In this document: in pieces, positions 44,196 through 53,649 of the stretch | Position numbering within the stretch: the first letter of the stretch is position 1 | Layout of the letters: each line of letters opens with the position of its first letter | Source: Carnobacterium divergens DSM 20623 | GTDB taxonomy: Bacteria; Bacillota; Bacilli; Lactobacillales; Carnobacteriaceae | Direction of reading: 5' to 3' | Length of the DNA stretch: 64,000 nucleotides | Assembly (NCBI RefSeq): GCF_000744255.1 | Contig: NZ_JQLO01000001.1 | Coordinates: 2,480,001-2,544,000 of the forward strand | Notes under the pieces: generated by a model | What the model saw: only the letters and a program-made list of their open reading frames with translations | The model's database searches: none | Told to the model about the DNA's origin: nothing | Program-made: the position numbers and the translations under genes

Positions 44196-46430
44196 ATGAA
44201 TTTAAAAAAATTAATTACAGTGGGATTAGTAACAACTACATTATTTAGTACAGCACCAATAGGTTTGATTAGCCCTGTAGTATTGGCTAATAAGGTTGAT
44301 AACGATAAAACATATAGTATTACAAGCACTGATGAAGCATTTATTTTTGGTGACTTTGCAAGTATGACTTTCAAAACACCTAACAATATTAATTTAGATG
44401 GAACATCTTCTATTTTGATTGACAGTAACTGGAATGATCCACAACTTTCCCATGTAGCTAGAGTAGTTATGGAAGTTACGAATGGATCTATGATTTTTGA
44501 GTCTGTAGACGGTTTAGCGGCTAGGTATTATACCATAAGTAATGCAGGCAAAAAAATAACTATGATCATTGATAACCAACCAGAATTGTTAAATGTTCTT
44601 GTAAAAGGGCAAGCGTTAGGGAAAGTAGACATGTCCGTAACTATTGATTACGCTAATGAAACACTTAACGATGACATGACTGGACAAAAAGTTTTATCAA
44701 CGACTGTGATTGATGGAGTAGCCCTACAAGCAGCGAAAGATGAAGCAATTAAAGAGATTGACGGCTTACCAAATTTAACAACCGAAGAAAAACAAGGATT
44801 TAAAGATGCAGTAAATAAATCAGAAACTACAGATAAAGTGGCACAAGTAGTACAAGAAGCAAAAGATAAAGATGCACAAGCATTACAAACAGCAAAAGAT
44901 GAAGCAAATAAAGAAATCGATGCCTTACCAAACTTAACAGCTGAAGAAAAACAAGGATTTAAAGATGCAGTAAACGGTTCTAAAACGACAGATGAAGTAG
45001 CACAAGCGTTGCAAAATGCAAAAAATAAAGATAAAGAAAATGCAGATGCACAAGCATTGCAAACAGCAAAAGATGAAGCAAATAAAGAAATCGATGCCTT
45101 ACCAAACTTAACAGCTGAAGAAAAACAAGGGTTTAAAGATGCAGTAAACGGTTCTAAAACGACAGATGAAGTAGCACAAGCGTTGCAAAATGCAAAAAAT
45201 AAAGATAAAGAAAACGCAGATGCACAAGCATTGCAAACAGCAAAAGATGAAGCAAATAAAGAAATCGATGCCTTACCAAACTTAACAGCTGAAGAAAAAC
45301 AAGGGTTTAAAGATGCAGTAAACAGTTCTAAAACGACAGATGAAGTAGCTCAAGCATTACAAAATGCAAAAGATAAAGATGCACAAGTCTTGCAAACAGC
45401 AAAAGATGGAGCAAACAAAGAAATCGATGGTTTGCCAAACTTAACAGCTGAAGAAAAACAAGGGTTTAAAGATGCAGTAAACGGTTCTAAAACGACAGAT
45501 GAAGTAGCTCAAGCATTACAAAATGCAAAGGACAAAGATGCAAACAATAAAAAAGAAAAAGAACTTGAAGCGATAAAAGAAAAAGAAAAAGAAGCGATTG
45601 ATCAATTACCAGGTTTAACAGATGAGGAAAAAAATAAAATTAAAGATGATATCAACAATGCAAAAACTGAAGAAAAAATTAAAGATATTGTAGACAAAGC
45701 GAATGAAACAAGTCAATTACGTGAAGAAGAAAAAGCATTACAAGATGCAAAAGATAAGGCTAAAGAAGCGATTGATCAATTACCAGGTTTAACAGATGAA
45801 GAAAAAAATAAAATTAAAGATGATATTGACAATGCAAAAACTCAAGAAAAGATTAAAGATATTGTAGATAAAGCGAATGAAACAAGTCAATTACGCGAGG
45901 AAGAAAAAGCGTTACAAGATGCAAAAAATAAAGCAAAAGCAGCTATTGATGCATTGCAAAATTTAACAAATACAGAAAAACAAAATTTTAAAGATTTAGT
46001 AGATAGTGCAAAATCTCAAGACCGTGTTTCTCAAATTGTTTCGGATGCAGTTATTTTAGATAACAATAACTTGAGTGCAGCTAAAAAAGAAGGAATTGCT
46101 ACAATTGAAGGGTTAAAAGAGTTAACATTAGAAGAAAAAAATAGTTTTATTACCAAAGTAAATGATTCAAAATTAGTTTCAGAAATTAAAAACATTGTAG
46201 ATGAAGCAATAGCATTAAATAAAGCGAATTATGTTTTACCAGGAGATTTAAATGCAGACGGACATGTTAAATTATCAGATTTATCATATCTTCTAGCATA
46301 TTTAAAAGACGAGACAATTCCAAGTATTATTGTAGATAAGAAAAAATTCTTGAAAGCCGCAGATTTTAATGGAGATGGTAAAATTTCTTTGATAGATTAT
46401 GCTAAGCTTCAAAATTATTTAATGTCATAA
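44196..46430 (+). CDS. Secreted dockerin protein with nine GA repeats
   Basis: A 744-aa secreted protein without a wall anchor. Signal peptide 1-31; shared beta-rich (cohesin-like) domain about 45-172; nine three-helix GA/FIVAR-like repeats of 50-58 residues (about 177-675; ANKEIDALPNLTAEEKQ type), three of them almost identical; and a type I dockerin at 681-744. The dockerin has two Ca-binding loops, D684-L-N-A-D-G...D695 and D723-F-N-G-D-G...D734, each followed by a helix (LLAYL, LQNYL). GA repeats in other Gram-positives bind serum albumin or matrix. Starts 18 bp after the LPXTG gene. Confidence 0.87.
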   Translation: MNLKKLITVGLVTTTLFSTAPIGLISPVVLANKVDNDKTYSITSTDEAFIFGDFASMTFKTPNNINLDGTSSILIDSNWNDPQLSHVARVVMEVTNGSMIFESVDGLAARYYTISNAGKKITMIIDNQPELLNVLVKGQALGKVDMSVTIDYANETLNDDMTGQKVLSTTVIDGVALQAAKDEAIKEIDGLPNLTTEEKQGFKDAVNKSETTDKVAQVVQEAKDKDAQALQTAKDEANKEIDALPNLTAEEKQGFKDAVNGSKTTDEVAQALQNAKNKDKENADAQALQTAKDEANKEIDALPNLTAEEKQGFKDAVNGSKTTDEVAQALQNAKNKDKENADAQALQTAKDEANKEIDALPNLTAEEKQGFKDAVNSSKTTDEVAQALQNAKDKDAQVLQTAKDGANKEIDGLPNLTAEEKQGFKDAVNGSKTTDEVAQALQNAKDKDANNKKEKELEAIKEKEKEAIDQLPGLTDEEKNKIKDDINNAKTEEKIKDIVDKANETSQLREEEKALQDAKDKAKEAIDQLPGLTDEEKNKIKDDIDNAKTQEKIKDIVDKANETSQLREEEKALQDAKNKAKAAIDALQNLTNTEKQNFKDLVDSAKSQDRVSQIVSDAVILDNNNLSAAKKEGIATIEGLKELTLEEKNSFITKVNDSKLVSEIKNIVDEAIALNKANYVLPGDLNADGHVKLSDLSYLLAYLKDETIPSIIVDKKKFLKAADFNGDGKISLIDYAKLQNYLMS
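44880..45545 (+). repeat. 174-bp tandem DNA repeats within GA array
   Basis: GA repeats 2, 3 and 4 start at 44880, 45054 and 45228 with a 174-bp period and almost no base changes; repeat 5 (45387) is close but shorter. The recent identity points to expansion or gene conversion. Assembly from short reads could collapse this stretch. Confidence 0.9.
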
Positions 46431-46461
46431 GGTGCTATCAATACAAAAAATGAGGGAAACG

Positions 46462-48519
46462 ATGAAAAAGAATAAAATTATTTCAAAATTACTATGTATG
46501 ACATTAATCTTAGGATTATCGCCACTTACTACTATTTCTTCAGTTTTTGCTGAAGAAATAGTAGACAATACAAAAAATGCTATTGTTGATGAATTTGGTT
46601 TTGTTTATTCTGACGATAGAAAAAACGCTATTATAGGATATAATGGTTCCTCAAAAAATATTAGAATTCCATCACATGTTATTGGAATTCAGCAAAAAGC
46701 ATTTATGAATAAAAATATAGAAAGTGTTTATATTCCACGTACTTTAAGATCTATATCTGATAGTGCTTTCAGATATAATAATTTGAGAAATATAACGATG
46801 GAAAGCAGTCTAGGAGTACTTGGAGATTATGCTTTCTCAGATCAAAAATCAACCTCTGAAATTGAGGATAAAGATTTAGTAGATCAATATGGTAAAAAAA
46901 TGTTTTCTATGAAAGATATTAATTTTTCTATTCAGGTACAAGGAAGTGATGATAGAATTGACGTTGTTAGATTATCCAGCAACGAAGTATCATTCAAAGA
47001 TGGCGTATTTACTATTAGCTCGCTAGATGAATTAGAACAAGATACTTTTGAATTTAAATTTTCATGGGCAGCAAAATCTCTCTATAATACCTATTTTAAC
47101 GGTGAAGAAACGGTAACCATAAAAAATATAAAGCCGTCCCAATTTAAGCGAGATAGTGTGAAAGATGAAATTAATAAATTATTAAATTTAGATACAACAG
47201 AAAAAAATTATTATATTCAACAGGTAGATCAGGCAAATTCTTTTAGCGAATTGAAAAAAATACTGGCAGATGCACAAAGTGCAGATAGAAATGCTTTGAA
47301 TAATGCTAAAATAAAAGCAGTTGATCAAATTCAAAACTTGCCAGGTTTAACGAATTCAGAAAAAGAATTTTATAAGAATAAAGTAGACCTTTCTGTGTCT
47401 ATAAAAGAAATAGAACAAATTGTTAAAGAAGCTTTAGATAAGAATAAAATAAGTATATTCCAAAAAATGAAAGAGGAAGCTAATAAAGAAATTGATAAAT
47501 TACAAAATTTAACAGATAAAGAAAAAGAAGGCTTTAAAAGCGCAATAGACAATGCTGAGACTACAGATGAGGTAATAAAAGTTTTACAAAATGCAAAAGA
47601 TAAAGATGCACAAGTATTACAAATTGCCAAAGATAAGGCAAATAAAGAGATTGATAGATTACAAAATCTGACAGATAAAGAAAAAGAAATTTTTAAAGAT
47701 TTAGTAAATAGCTCTAAAGTTACTGATGAAGTAGCACAAGCATTACAAGCTGCAAAAAATAAAGATGCACAAGCACTGCAAGTAATTAAAGAAAAAGCAA
47801 ATAAAGAAATTACTGAGTTGCCAAATTTAACAAATAAAGAGAAACAGGAATTTCATGATAGAGTTACGGAAGCGAAAAATAAAGATGAAATAGAACAAAT
47901 ATTAGAGGAAGCAAGAGAGAGAAATGATGAGTATGACTTAAGTTCCTTAGAATATTTAAAAGTAAAGCCTACTATTCCTGAAGAGATGTATCAAAATGAA
48001 GATGGAATACTGCGCTTTGACTTTGAATGGAAAGATAAGTCATTGTCTAATATAGCTAAAATTGTTTTAACTATAGATGAGAATAGTGCAGCTGTGTTTG
48101 AAATAATTAAAAATGTTCCAAATAATTATTATTTAATTTCAAATGATGGGAAAAAAGCAACTATAATGTTAGATCAATTTCAAGATTACATTGAAGTATT
48201 ACTATCTGATAAAAAAATAGAAGATGTTTCAATTTCTATGTATCTTGAGTATGCTAATGAAAATTTACCAAAAGAAATTATCAAACGTCAAGTATTTAAT
48301 ACAAAGTTTGTAGAACGTAAAGTCATTTTAGGAGATCTTAACGATAGTGGTACGGTGACTGTTTTAGACCAATCATTGCTTCTTAATTATTTACTGAAAA
48401 ATAAAATACCGCCATCTTTAAATAAAGAAAGATTTTTAAAAGCAGCTGACTTTAATCAAGATAATAAAGTTACAATGATAGATTATGCGTTATTAGTGAC
48501 CTATATCATGAATCTGTAA
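46462..48519 (+). CDS. Secreted dockerin protein with BspA-type leucine-rich repeats and five GA repeats
   Basis: A 685-aa secreted protein; ATG at 46462 has GAGGGA upstream and starts a clear signal peptide (to FAEE). Residues about 35-115 form BspA-like leucine-rich repeats (IPSHVIGIQQKAF, YIPRTLRSISDSAF), a fold used for adhesion. A beta-rich stretch follows to about 230, then five GA-type repeats (about 232-485), the shared cohesin-like domain (about 490-612) and a type I dockerin (622-685) with loops D-L-N-D-S-G...D and D-F-N-Q-D-N...D. The second loop lacks the usual Gly (DN for DG). No wall anchor. It mirrors the domain order of the previous protein. Confidence 0.86.
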   Translation: MKKNKIISKLLCMTLILGLSPLTTISSVFAEEIVDNTKNAIVDEFGFVYSDDRKNAIIGYNGSSKNIRIPSHVIGIQQKAFMNKNIESVYIPRTLRSISDSAFRYNNLRNITMESSLGVLGDYAFSDQKSTSEIEDKDLVDQYGKKMFSMKDINFSIQVQGSDDRIDVVRLSSNEVSFKDGVFTISSLDELEQDTFEFKFSWAAKSLYNTYFNGEETVTIKNIKPSQFKRDSVKDEINKLLNLDTTEKNYYIQQVDQANSFSELKKILADAQSADRNALNNAKIKAVDQIQNLPGLTNSEKEFYKNKVDLSVSIKEIEQIVKEALDKNKISIFQKMKEEANKEIDKLQNLTDKEKEGFKSAIDNAETTDEVIKVLQNAKDKDAQVLQIAKDKANKEIDRLQNLTDKEKEIFKDLVNSSKVTDEVAQALQAAKNKDAQALQVIKEKANKEITELPNLTNKEKQEFHDRVTEAKNKDEIEQILEEARERNDEYDLSSLEYLKVKPTIPEEMYQNEDGILRFDFEWKDKSLSNIAKIVLTIDENSAAVFEIIKNVPNNYYLISNDGKKATIMLDQFQDYIEVLLSDKKIEDVSISMYLEYANENLPKEIIKRQVFNTKFVERKVILGDLNDSGTVTVLDQSLLLNYLLKNKIPPSLNKERFLKAADFNQDNKVTMIDYALLVTYIMNL

Positions 48520-48599
48520 AACAGAATAACTAAGTCATAAACATACGTACATTGCTGAGTATATAGAAGTTTTTGTTAATTAGTGGTATATAAGAAAGC

Positions 48600-48640
48600 A
48601 AGATAATTCTCTAAATATAAGAGAATTATCTTGTTTTATT
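48600..48640 (+). terminator. Terminator of surface-protein operon
   Basis: AAGATAATTCTC pairs perfectly with GAGAATTATCTT around 9 nt, then GTTTT. The remaining stretch to 48905 has no supported gene; it is AT-rich leader for the regulator operon. Confidence 0.88.
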
Positions 48641-48905
48641 TATCTTGGGTAGATTAGTATAGTTCTGATAATATAGCCAAGCTATTTTTAAAATTATAAA
48701 AAAAAGAAATTTAAATCCGGTTTAATATTAAAATTAACTATTTTTATGTCCGTGGGAAAAATGCTATTATTGTAAATAATCTAGTAGTCATGAATCCTAG
48801 TTGTACGTATGATAGCAATCAATAATTAATTTTTGTGAAAATAAAAATTCAGTGTATTCTGTAAAATAATTTGGATGACCTAAATAAAACAAAGGGATGA
48901 TAGTT

Positions 48906-49661
48906 TTGATTGATATATCTATATATATAATAGAAGATAACCATCAATACTCGAAATTAATAGATAAAATAGTATGTGATTTTTTTGAGACGAAAAAAAA
49001 TATTAAACTAACAAAGTATATCATAACTGATTTTTTTAACTTTTATAGAAATATGGAAGAAAGTTCATTTAAATCAACGGATATTTATATTATTGATATT
49101 GATTTAAATATAAAATTAACTGGAATTGATATAGGTAGTAAAATAAGAAAGTATAGTATAAGCTCAAAAATTATTTATTTAACGTCTCTTGAAGATAAAG
49201 CGATAGAAATAATTAACGAAAAAATTAGACCAGAAGGATATCTTATTAAAGATATAGATGCTTCAGCAATAAGATTGAAGTTGATTAATTTGATAGAAGA
49301 TATAGTATTTAACATGTACAATGCTGAAAATAGCATTGTCGTGAACTCTAAAACAAATAAAAACATCATTGCCTATGATGAGATACTATATATAGCAGTT
49401 TTACCAGGTGAGAGGAATAAGTTAATAGCATACACAATTTTAGGAGAAATAATTTTCAATGGTAAAATTTCGGATATGAAAAAAAAATTACCAAGTGATT
49501 TTTTTATACTTAATTTAAAATCTTATGTTATTAATTATAAAAAAATAGATTCTTTCTCTTACAAGAATGAATCTGTTATTTTTGAAAATGGCAGTGAAAT
49601 ATATGTTGGGAAAAAAATTATTAGAAAGATCGATCTTCATAAGAAAGGATTAAGCATATGA
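48906..49661 (+). CDS. LytTR-family response regulator
   Basis: A 251-aa AgrA/ComE-type regulator. The receiver domain (about 1-120) has the acidic pair IIEDN and a phospho-acceptor Asp in DIYIIDIDLN; LTSLEDKA and GYLIKD are the later receiver motifs. A LytTR DNA-binding domain covers about 145-245. TTG at 48906 is preferred because GGGA lies 8 nt upstream, whereas the ATG at 48897 touches the RBS. Its stop overlaps the kinase start (ATGA). It lies directly after the dockerin genes and probably controls them. Extremely AT-rich. Confidence 0.85.
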   Translation: MIDISIYIIEDNHQYSKLIDKIVCDFFETKKNIKLTKYIITDFFNFYRNMEESSFKSTDIYIIDIDLNIKLTGIDIGSKIRKYSISSKIIYLTSLEDKAIEIINEKIRPEGYLIKDIDASAIRLKLINLIEDIVFNMYNAENSIVVNSKTNKNIIAYDEILYIAVLPGERNKLIAYTILGEIIFNGKISDMKKKLPSDFFILNLKSYVINYKKIDSFSYKNESVIFENGSEIYVGKKIIRKIDLHKKGLSI

Positions 49662-50920
49662 ATACATTTACTGTGCTATTATCACAATTTTTATTTTTTG
49701 TTTTTTTCATTGATTTTAATATAATGTTTACAAAAAAATCAAAATTACTTATAACGATATTCATCATCATTTCAATCGTATATATACAAAATAGTGTACC
49801 TAATGATGTGTTGGATTTATCTATAGGGATAAACATTTATATTTTGTTGTTTGTTTGTATGTATATTAACAATAAAAGCGTAGTGTTATCAACTATGTTT
49901 TTATTATTTTTAAATAATGTGCTTTCATTTATATGGACATTTACGTATGATATTCCAAATAAAGTTTCTTATAATTATAAGATTAGTTTTAAAGTTGTGG
50001 CTATACAGTTTTTAATTTTAATAGTCATTAAATTTATTGTTAATGAAATGAATAAAAGGAATTTCATGGAGAATGTTGTTTATTTAACGAATGGAAAATA
50101 TCGTTTTTTTTCTATATGTATGGGTATATTTGATTGTGTTTTAATAATATCAAGACCCATTTTTTTGATTTTAAATAATCATTTCAATTATTTTCTAAGT
50201 ACTTTCCTACTGTTTCTATGTTTTATTTTTTTTACGATATTTATATTAATTTTGAACAAAAATATTGAAAATGAAATCATGTTAAAAGTGCAATCGAAAA
50301 ATGCGATTTTTCTTACGAATCAAATAGAAACTTCTCGAGATTTTCGACATGATTATAAAACTTTTGTGTACAGTATTAAAAGTTTAATAGATAATAACGA
50401 TTTTTATGAAGCTAAATTATATATGGATTCTATGGTTAAAGAATCTAAAATTATAATGTGGATAAATCACTATCCTGTTATAGAAAAAATTTCAAATTCT
50501 GCCTTACAAGGAGTATTGTTAGACACAATTAATTATTGTGACCAAAACAACATCAATTTCATTTTAAACGTGAAGAAATTTCCGGCATATATTGATATGG
50601 ATTTATTTGATTTTATCAGATGCTTTTCACTTCTTATTAATAATGCTAAAGAATATTGTTTGAGTATGGTAAATGTAGAAATAATCGGCAGCTCTTCAGA
50701 ATTAAGAATAACTGTAGAAAATGACTGTGCAGGAAAAGTTAATGTGGAAAAAATATTTAAAAGAAATTATACAACAAAACAAGATCATCAAGGGATCGGT
50801 TTATATATTTTAAAAAAGACAATAAAAAAATATAGTAATGTTGAATATTTTGTGGAAACAAAAAGAGACGTAATTTCTTTTTCAATAGTAATTAGTAATG
50901 TTCGTAATAGATTAAACTAA
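49658..50920 (+). CDS. AgrC/ComD-type sensor histidine kinase
   Basis: A 420-aa HPK10-class kinase. Six or seven transmembrane segments cover about 1-200, the usual peptide-sensing module. The phospho-acceptor His is in SRDFRHDYKTF (about 223-233), followed by an N-box (LLINNAKEYC) and a G-box (DHQGIGLYILKKT). Translationally coupled to the LytTR regulator. Kinases of this class normally sense a secreted peptide made from a nearby gene, but neither an AgrB/AgrD pair nor a ComC-like precursor is visible here. Confidence 0.86.
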   Translation: MNTFTVLLSQFLFFVFFIDFNIMFTKKSKLLITIFIIISIVYIQNSVPNDVLDLSIGINIYILLFVCMYINNKSVVLSTMFLLFLNNVLSFIWTFTYDIPNKVSYNYKISFKVVAIQFLILIVIKFIVNEMNKRNFMENVVYLTNGKYRFFSICMGIFDCVLIISRPIFLILNNHFNYFLSTFLLFLCFIFFTIFILILNKNIENEIMLKVQSKNAIFLTNQIETSRDFRHDYKTFVYSIKSLIDNNDFYEAKLYMDSMVKESKIIMWINHYPVIEKISNSALQGVLLDTINYCDQNNINFILNVKKFPAYIDMDLFDFIRCFSLLINNAKEYCLSMVNVEIIGSSSELRITVENDCAGKVNVEKIFKRNYTTKQDHQGIGLYILKKTIKKYSNVEYFVETKRDVISFSIVISNVRNRLN

Positions 50921-51089
50921 AATGTAATGTATGTGATGATGTGTATAGGGTATTTCTACAAACGATCACTTACTTTTTATACACTATTTTGCTACAGTGC
51001 ATGGTAAGGGTAGCTATTTTTTAAATACGTAGTTGTAAGAAATTAACTATTTTGAAACTATTTTTATTTCAGAAATACCATTTGTACTA

Positions 51090-51135
51090 AAAAAAGAGAG
51101 TCATAATCAAGAAATTGATTGTGACTCTCTTTTTA
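51090..51135. terminator. Bidirectional terminator
   Basis: AAAAAGAGAGTCATAATCAA pairs with TTGATTGTGACTCTCTTTTT between the kinase gene and the convergent lipoprotein gene. The 170 bp before it, after the kinase stop, show no gene. Confidence 0.9.
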
Positions 51136-51136
51136 G

Positions 51137-53470
51137 TTAGTCTCCTTTAATCACTGTTTCTTTTCCATCATTTAGAACAAGAGCTGTTTGAGCAGCAACT
51201 TTCACACCATCAGCTTCATAATCAGTATCAGAAAAATTAGCGATGACAGACAGTTTATCTCCAAACTGTGTTTTTTGGACTAAACGATCAGCTGTTAACA
51301 TACTGAAATCAGTCATTTCATGTTGTAAAGCTGCTTTTTGGAACGGCGACCAAGTTTTAGCATTTTGGCTTAAATCAGATTTATGTTCTTCCCAGCTTGC
51401 TTTATCTAAATGGGCCATCGGCGGAGTGTTATATAAATATTCTGTCATACGACGCTCGCCAACTTGATCCTTGATTTTGTAGCTATCCCATTCCCAATGA
51501 TGAGACGTGATAACAGAGCGATTGTAGACAAGTTTATACAGTGGTAGCGAATAAACAGGATCTGTGTAAATAGCTTTATATTCTTCTTTGATAGGGACTA
51601 CTTTATTATATTTGCTAGGGATGCCGCCATCAAGAGCAGCGTAACTTCCAACATAATAGGGGCTGTCTTTATTTTCACGCATATCAGGATCTGACCACAT
51701 AATTACGGGTGTTTCTAATCCATGAGCAAAAACCATTTCTTTTGAGGCAAAATCATTTCCACCCTCAGAGCCAACGACCATTCCTTGTTGATCGAAATAA
51801 TCCATTCGTTGTAAACGTCCAGCGACATCTTCGTTTTTAGTTGTTAAGTGATCTTTACTGTAATCATTATAAATTTCACCTGCAGCATCGGTATCTAAAA
51901 ACCAAGAATTAAAGGGAATTTTATTTTTAACGATGCCAGTAAAGCGCTCTTTGACATCTGGGAAAATAAGCGTTGGATTTAGCTTCCGTCCTTTACCTAA
52001 GAAACCAGCCACTTTGTCACCATTTTTTTTGGAAACCGTTGCTTGCTCGTATAGGTCCTTATTAGGAAAAGAAGCTGTGTTCCAGTCAATACTTGCATTT
52101 TCTTGAATCGATTGATAAGAATCATAGGGGCCAACTAAGTAGCCTTGGTCATTTGCTGTTTTAACCATCGTTGGATTCATCAAGCCATTCGCCCAATTTG
52201 GCAAACCAATCCAAGCATTTTCAATGCCACTGGCTTTCATATCTTTTAAAACATCCGTAGAAGAAGCTTGTCCCCATGAATTAAGTTCTGGTGTCAAATC
52301 CGAAAGAACCCCAGCTAATAAATGTTTATTTAGCGTGTAGCGTTCTTGTTCACTCAGGGAATCAATTCCTTTATCCAGTAACTGTTGAGCTATCTTATCA
52401 GGATTTTTAAAAATAGCGTCGTTGTAAAATTGAGGATAAAGTAAAGTATAATTAATCGCTGTTAAAATAGTATTTTTTTCAAATGTATACCCTTCATGAT
52501 TTTTAAAGGCAGCTAACGCATTTAAATATTCTTCGGAACCATCTTCGCCATATTGATCCAATAGTTCGCCAATCCATTTAAAAATAGGTTCGTCGACTTT
52601 ATCGGGAAGCTTGTTCCATTTGATATCTTCGGTATTTAAAATACGATTGTTCCAATAATAAACTTGAATCGCACCTGCCATTTTTTTGATTTCCGGATTT
52701 TTTTCAGCTTTTTCATCAAGGGTTTTAAACTCCCCACGCTCCATCCGGTCCATTTGGTAGGTTTTGGCAATTGCAACAGGATCATTATCGGTTACATATA
52801 AACGGTAATTCAAGGTTTTATTTGGATTAAACCCAATAAAATGATGCGCATTTTCAAGTGTTAAATGAGGCTCTGTTTGAGCAATCAAATCACTATCAAA
52901 GGTATCATCCATCACAAAAGTAGTAGCGAATTTTTGTTGATTGGTTGTGAAAAAGTTCATTGAAAAAGACTCACTCATAGCTAATTCGTCATTTTGTTTA
53001 AAATAAGCTAGCCAATCTTTTTGGTCATTGGGAATGGTCTTTCCTTCAGCAATCGGCAACGTATAGTTTGTTGCGTCTAGCTTTGGCCAATTAAAGGTGC
53101 GGTCTTCCTTATCCGAACTTGTGATGGCAATAGCCAAATGATTTGCTTTTTTCTGAATATCAACGTGTATTTGTTCGGTTGGGTAAGTCCAACTGATCTG
53201 CTTTTTCTCTTTTTTTAAATCGGTAACTTTCTTAGCTTCCAATGGTTGTGCAACAATTTCTTTTGTCCCATTTTCTGTGATTGCTACTTGAAAGGTTTCA
53301 GGAACAACGTCAAAATCAAAATCCTTTTTCGCGTAGGATTTATTTTTTTCGACCTCTTTGTTTACGACGGCAGCGTCAACTGTTCCAGCTTCTTTTGAAT
53401 TTGCCAAACTACAGGCAGGTAATGACAGTGAAATCATTGCTAAACTTAAATACACTCCAAATTTTTTCAT
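51137..53470 (-). CDS. Lipoprotein glycoside hydrolase, GH101/DUF5696-like
   Basis: A 777-aa lipoprotein: lipobox LPAC with C20 as the lipid site. A beta-sandwich N-terminal region (about 50-235) is followed by a helical linker and a TIM-barrel-like part (about 400-690) and a C-terminal beta domain (SVIANFSDTDYEADG). FLDTDAAGEIYNDYS (D526/D528) and VVGSEGGND (E569) look like the catalytic Asp and Glu of GH101-type endo-alpha-N-acetylgalactosaminidases and their unassigned relatives. That would mean action on host O-glycans, but the family match is by eye. AAAGGAGG precedes the ATG. Single gene. Confidence 0.7.
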   Translation of the reverse strand: MKKFGVYLSLAMISLSLPACSLANSKEAGTVDAAVVNKEVEKNKSYAKKDFDFDVVPETFQVAITENGTKEIVAQPLEAKKVTDLKKEKKQISWTYPTEQIHVDIQKKANHLAIAITSSDKEDRTFNWPKLDATNYTLPIAEGKTIPNDQKDWLAYFKQNDELAMSESFSMNFFTTNQQKFATTFVMDDTFDSDLIAQTEPHLTLENAHHFIGFNPNKTLNYRLYVTDNDPVAIAKTYQMDRMERGEFKTLDEKAEKNPEIKKMAGAIQVYYWNNRILNTEDIKWNKLPDKVDEPIFKWIGELLDQYGEDGSEEYLNALAAFKNHEGYTFEKNTILTAINYTLLYPQFYNDAIFKNPDKIAQQLLDKGIDSLSEQERYTLNKHLLAGVLSDLTPELNSWGQASSTDVLKDMKASGIENAWIGLPNWANGLMNPTMVKTANDQGYLVGPYDSYQSIQENASIDWNTASFPNKDLYEQATVSKKNGDKVAGFLGKGRKLNPTLIFPDVKERFTGIVKNKIPFNSWFLDTDAAGEIYNDYSKDHLTTKNEDVAGRLQRMDYFDQQGMVVGSEGGNDFASKEMVFAHGLETPVIMWSDPDMRENKDSPYYVGSYAALDGGIPSKYNKVVPIKEEYKAIYTDPVYSLPLYKLVYNRSVITSHHWEWDSYKIKDQVGERRMTEYLYNTPPMAHLDKASWEEHKSDLSQNAKTWSPFQKAALQHEMTDFSMLTADRLVQKTQFGDKLSVIANFSDTDYEADGVKVAAQTALVLNDGKETVIKGD

Positions 53471-53580
53471 AATTGTCCTCCTTTAAGATGGACTTAGTGT
53501 AGCAAGGGAATGTTACAGAAAAATGGCGAAGGTAAAGTAAAGATGATAAAGGAGGATTGAATGGATTGTGTATTTTAAAT

Positions 53581-53622
53581 AAAAAAAATTCCCCATCTCT
53601 CTATTTAAAATAAAGAGATGGA
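53581..53622 (-). terminator. Terminator after YbjQ-family gene (minus strand)
   Basis: CCATCTCT and AGAGATGG arms flank an AT-rich loop; on the minus strand the hairpin is followed by a run of eight T's. Confidence 0.85.
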
Positions 53623-53649
53623 GAAAGAGTAAAATGATTCAGAAAAAAA

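Noticed and set aside
43817-44386. Minus-strand 189-codon open frame
   Set aside because: It is antisense to the NENKDP repeat and LPXTG end; its Phe/Ser/Leu repeats only mirror the coding repeat, and there is no RBS.
48700-48896. Possible pheromone ORFs (9 and 11 codons) before the LytTR gene
   Set aside because: No RBS, no leader or double-Gly features; too short to support.
49658-49661. AgrBD genes expected next to the kinase
   Set aside because: No AgrB-type membrane protease or cyclic-peptide precursor is encoded within several kilobases.
50935-51020. 26-codon frame after the AgrC-like kinase gene
   Set aside because: No RBS and no AgrD-like layout; chance open frame.
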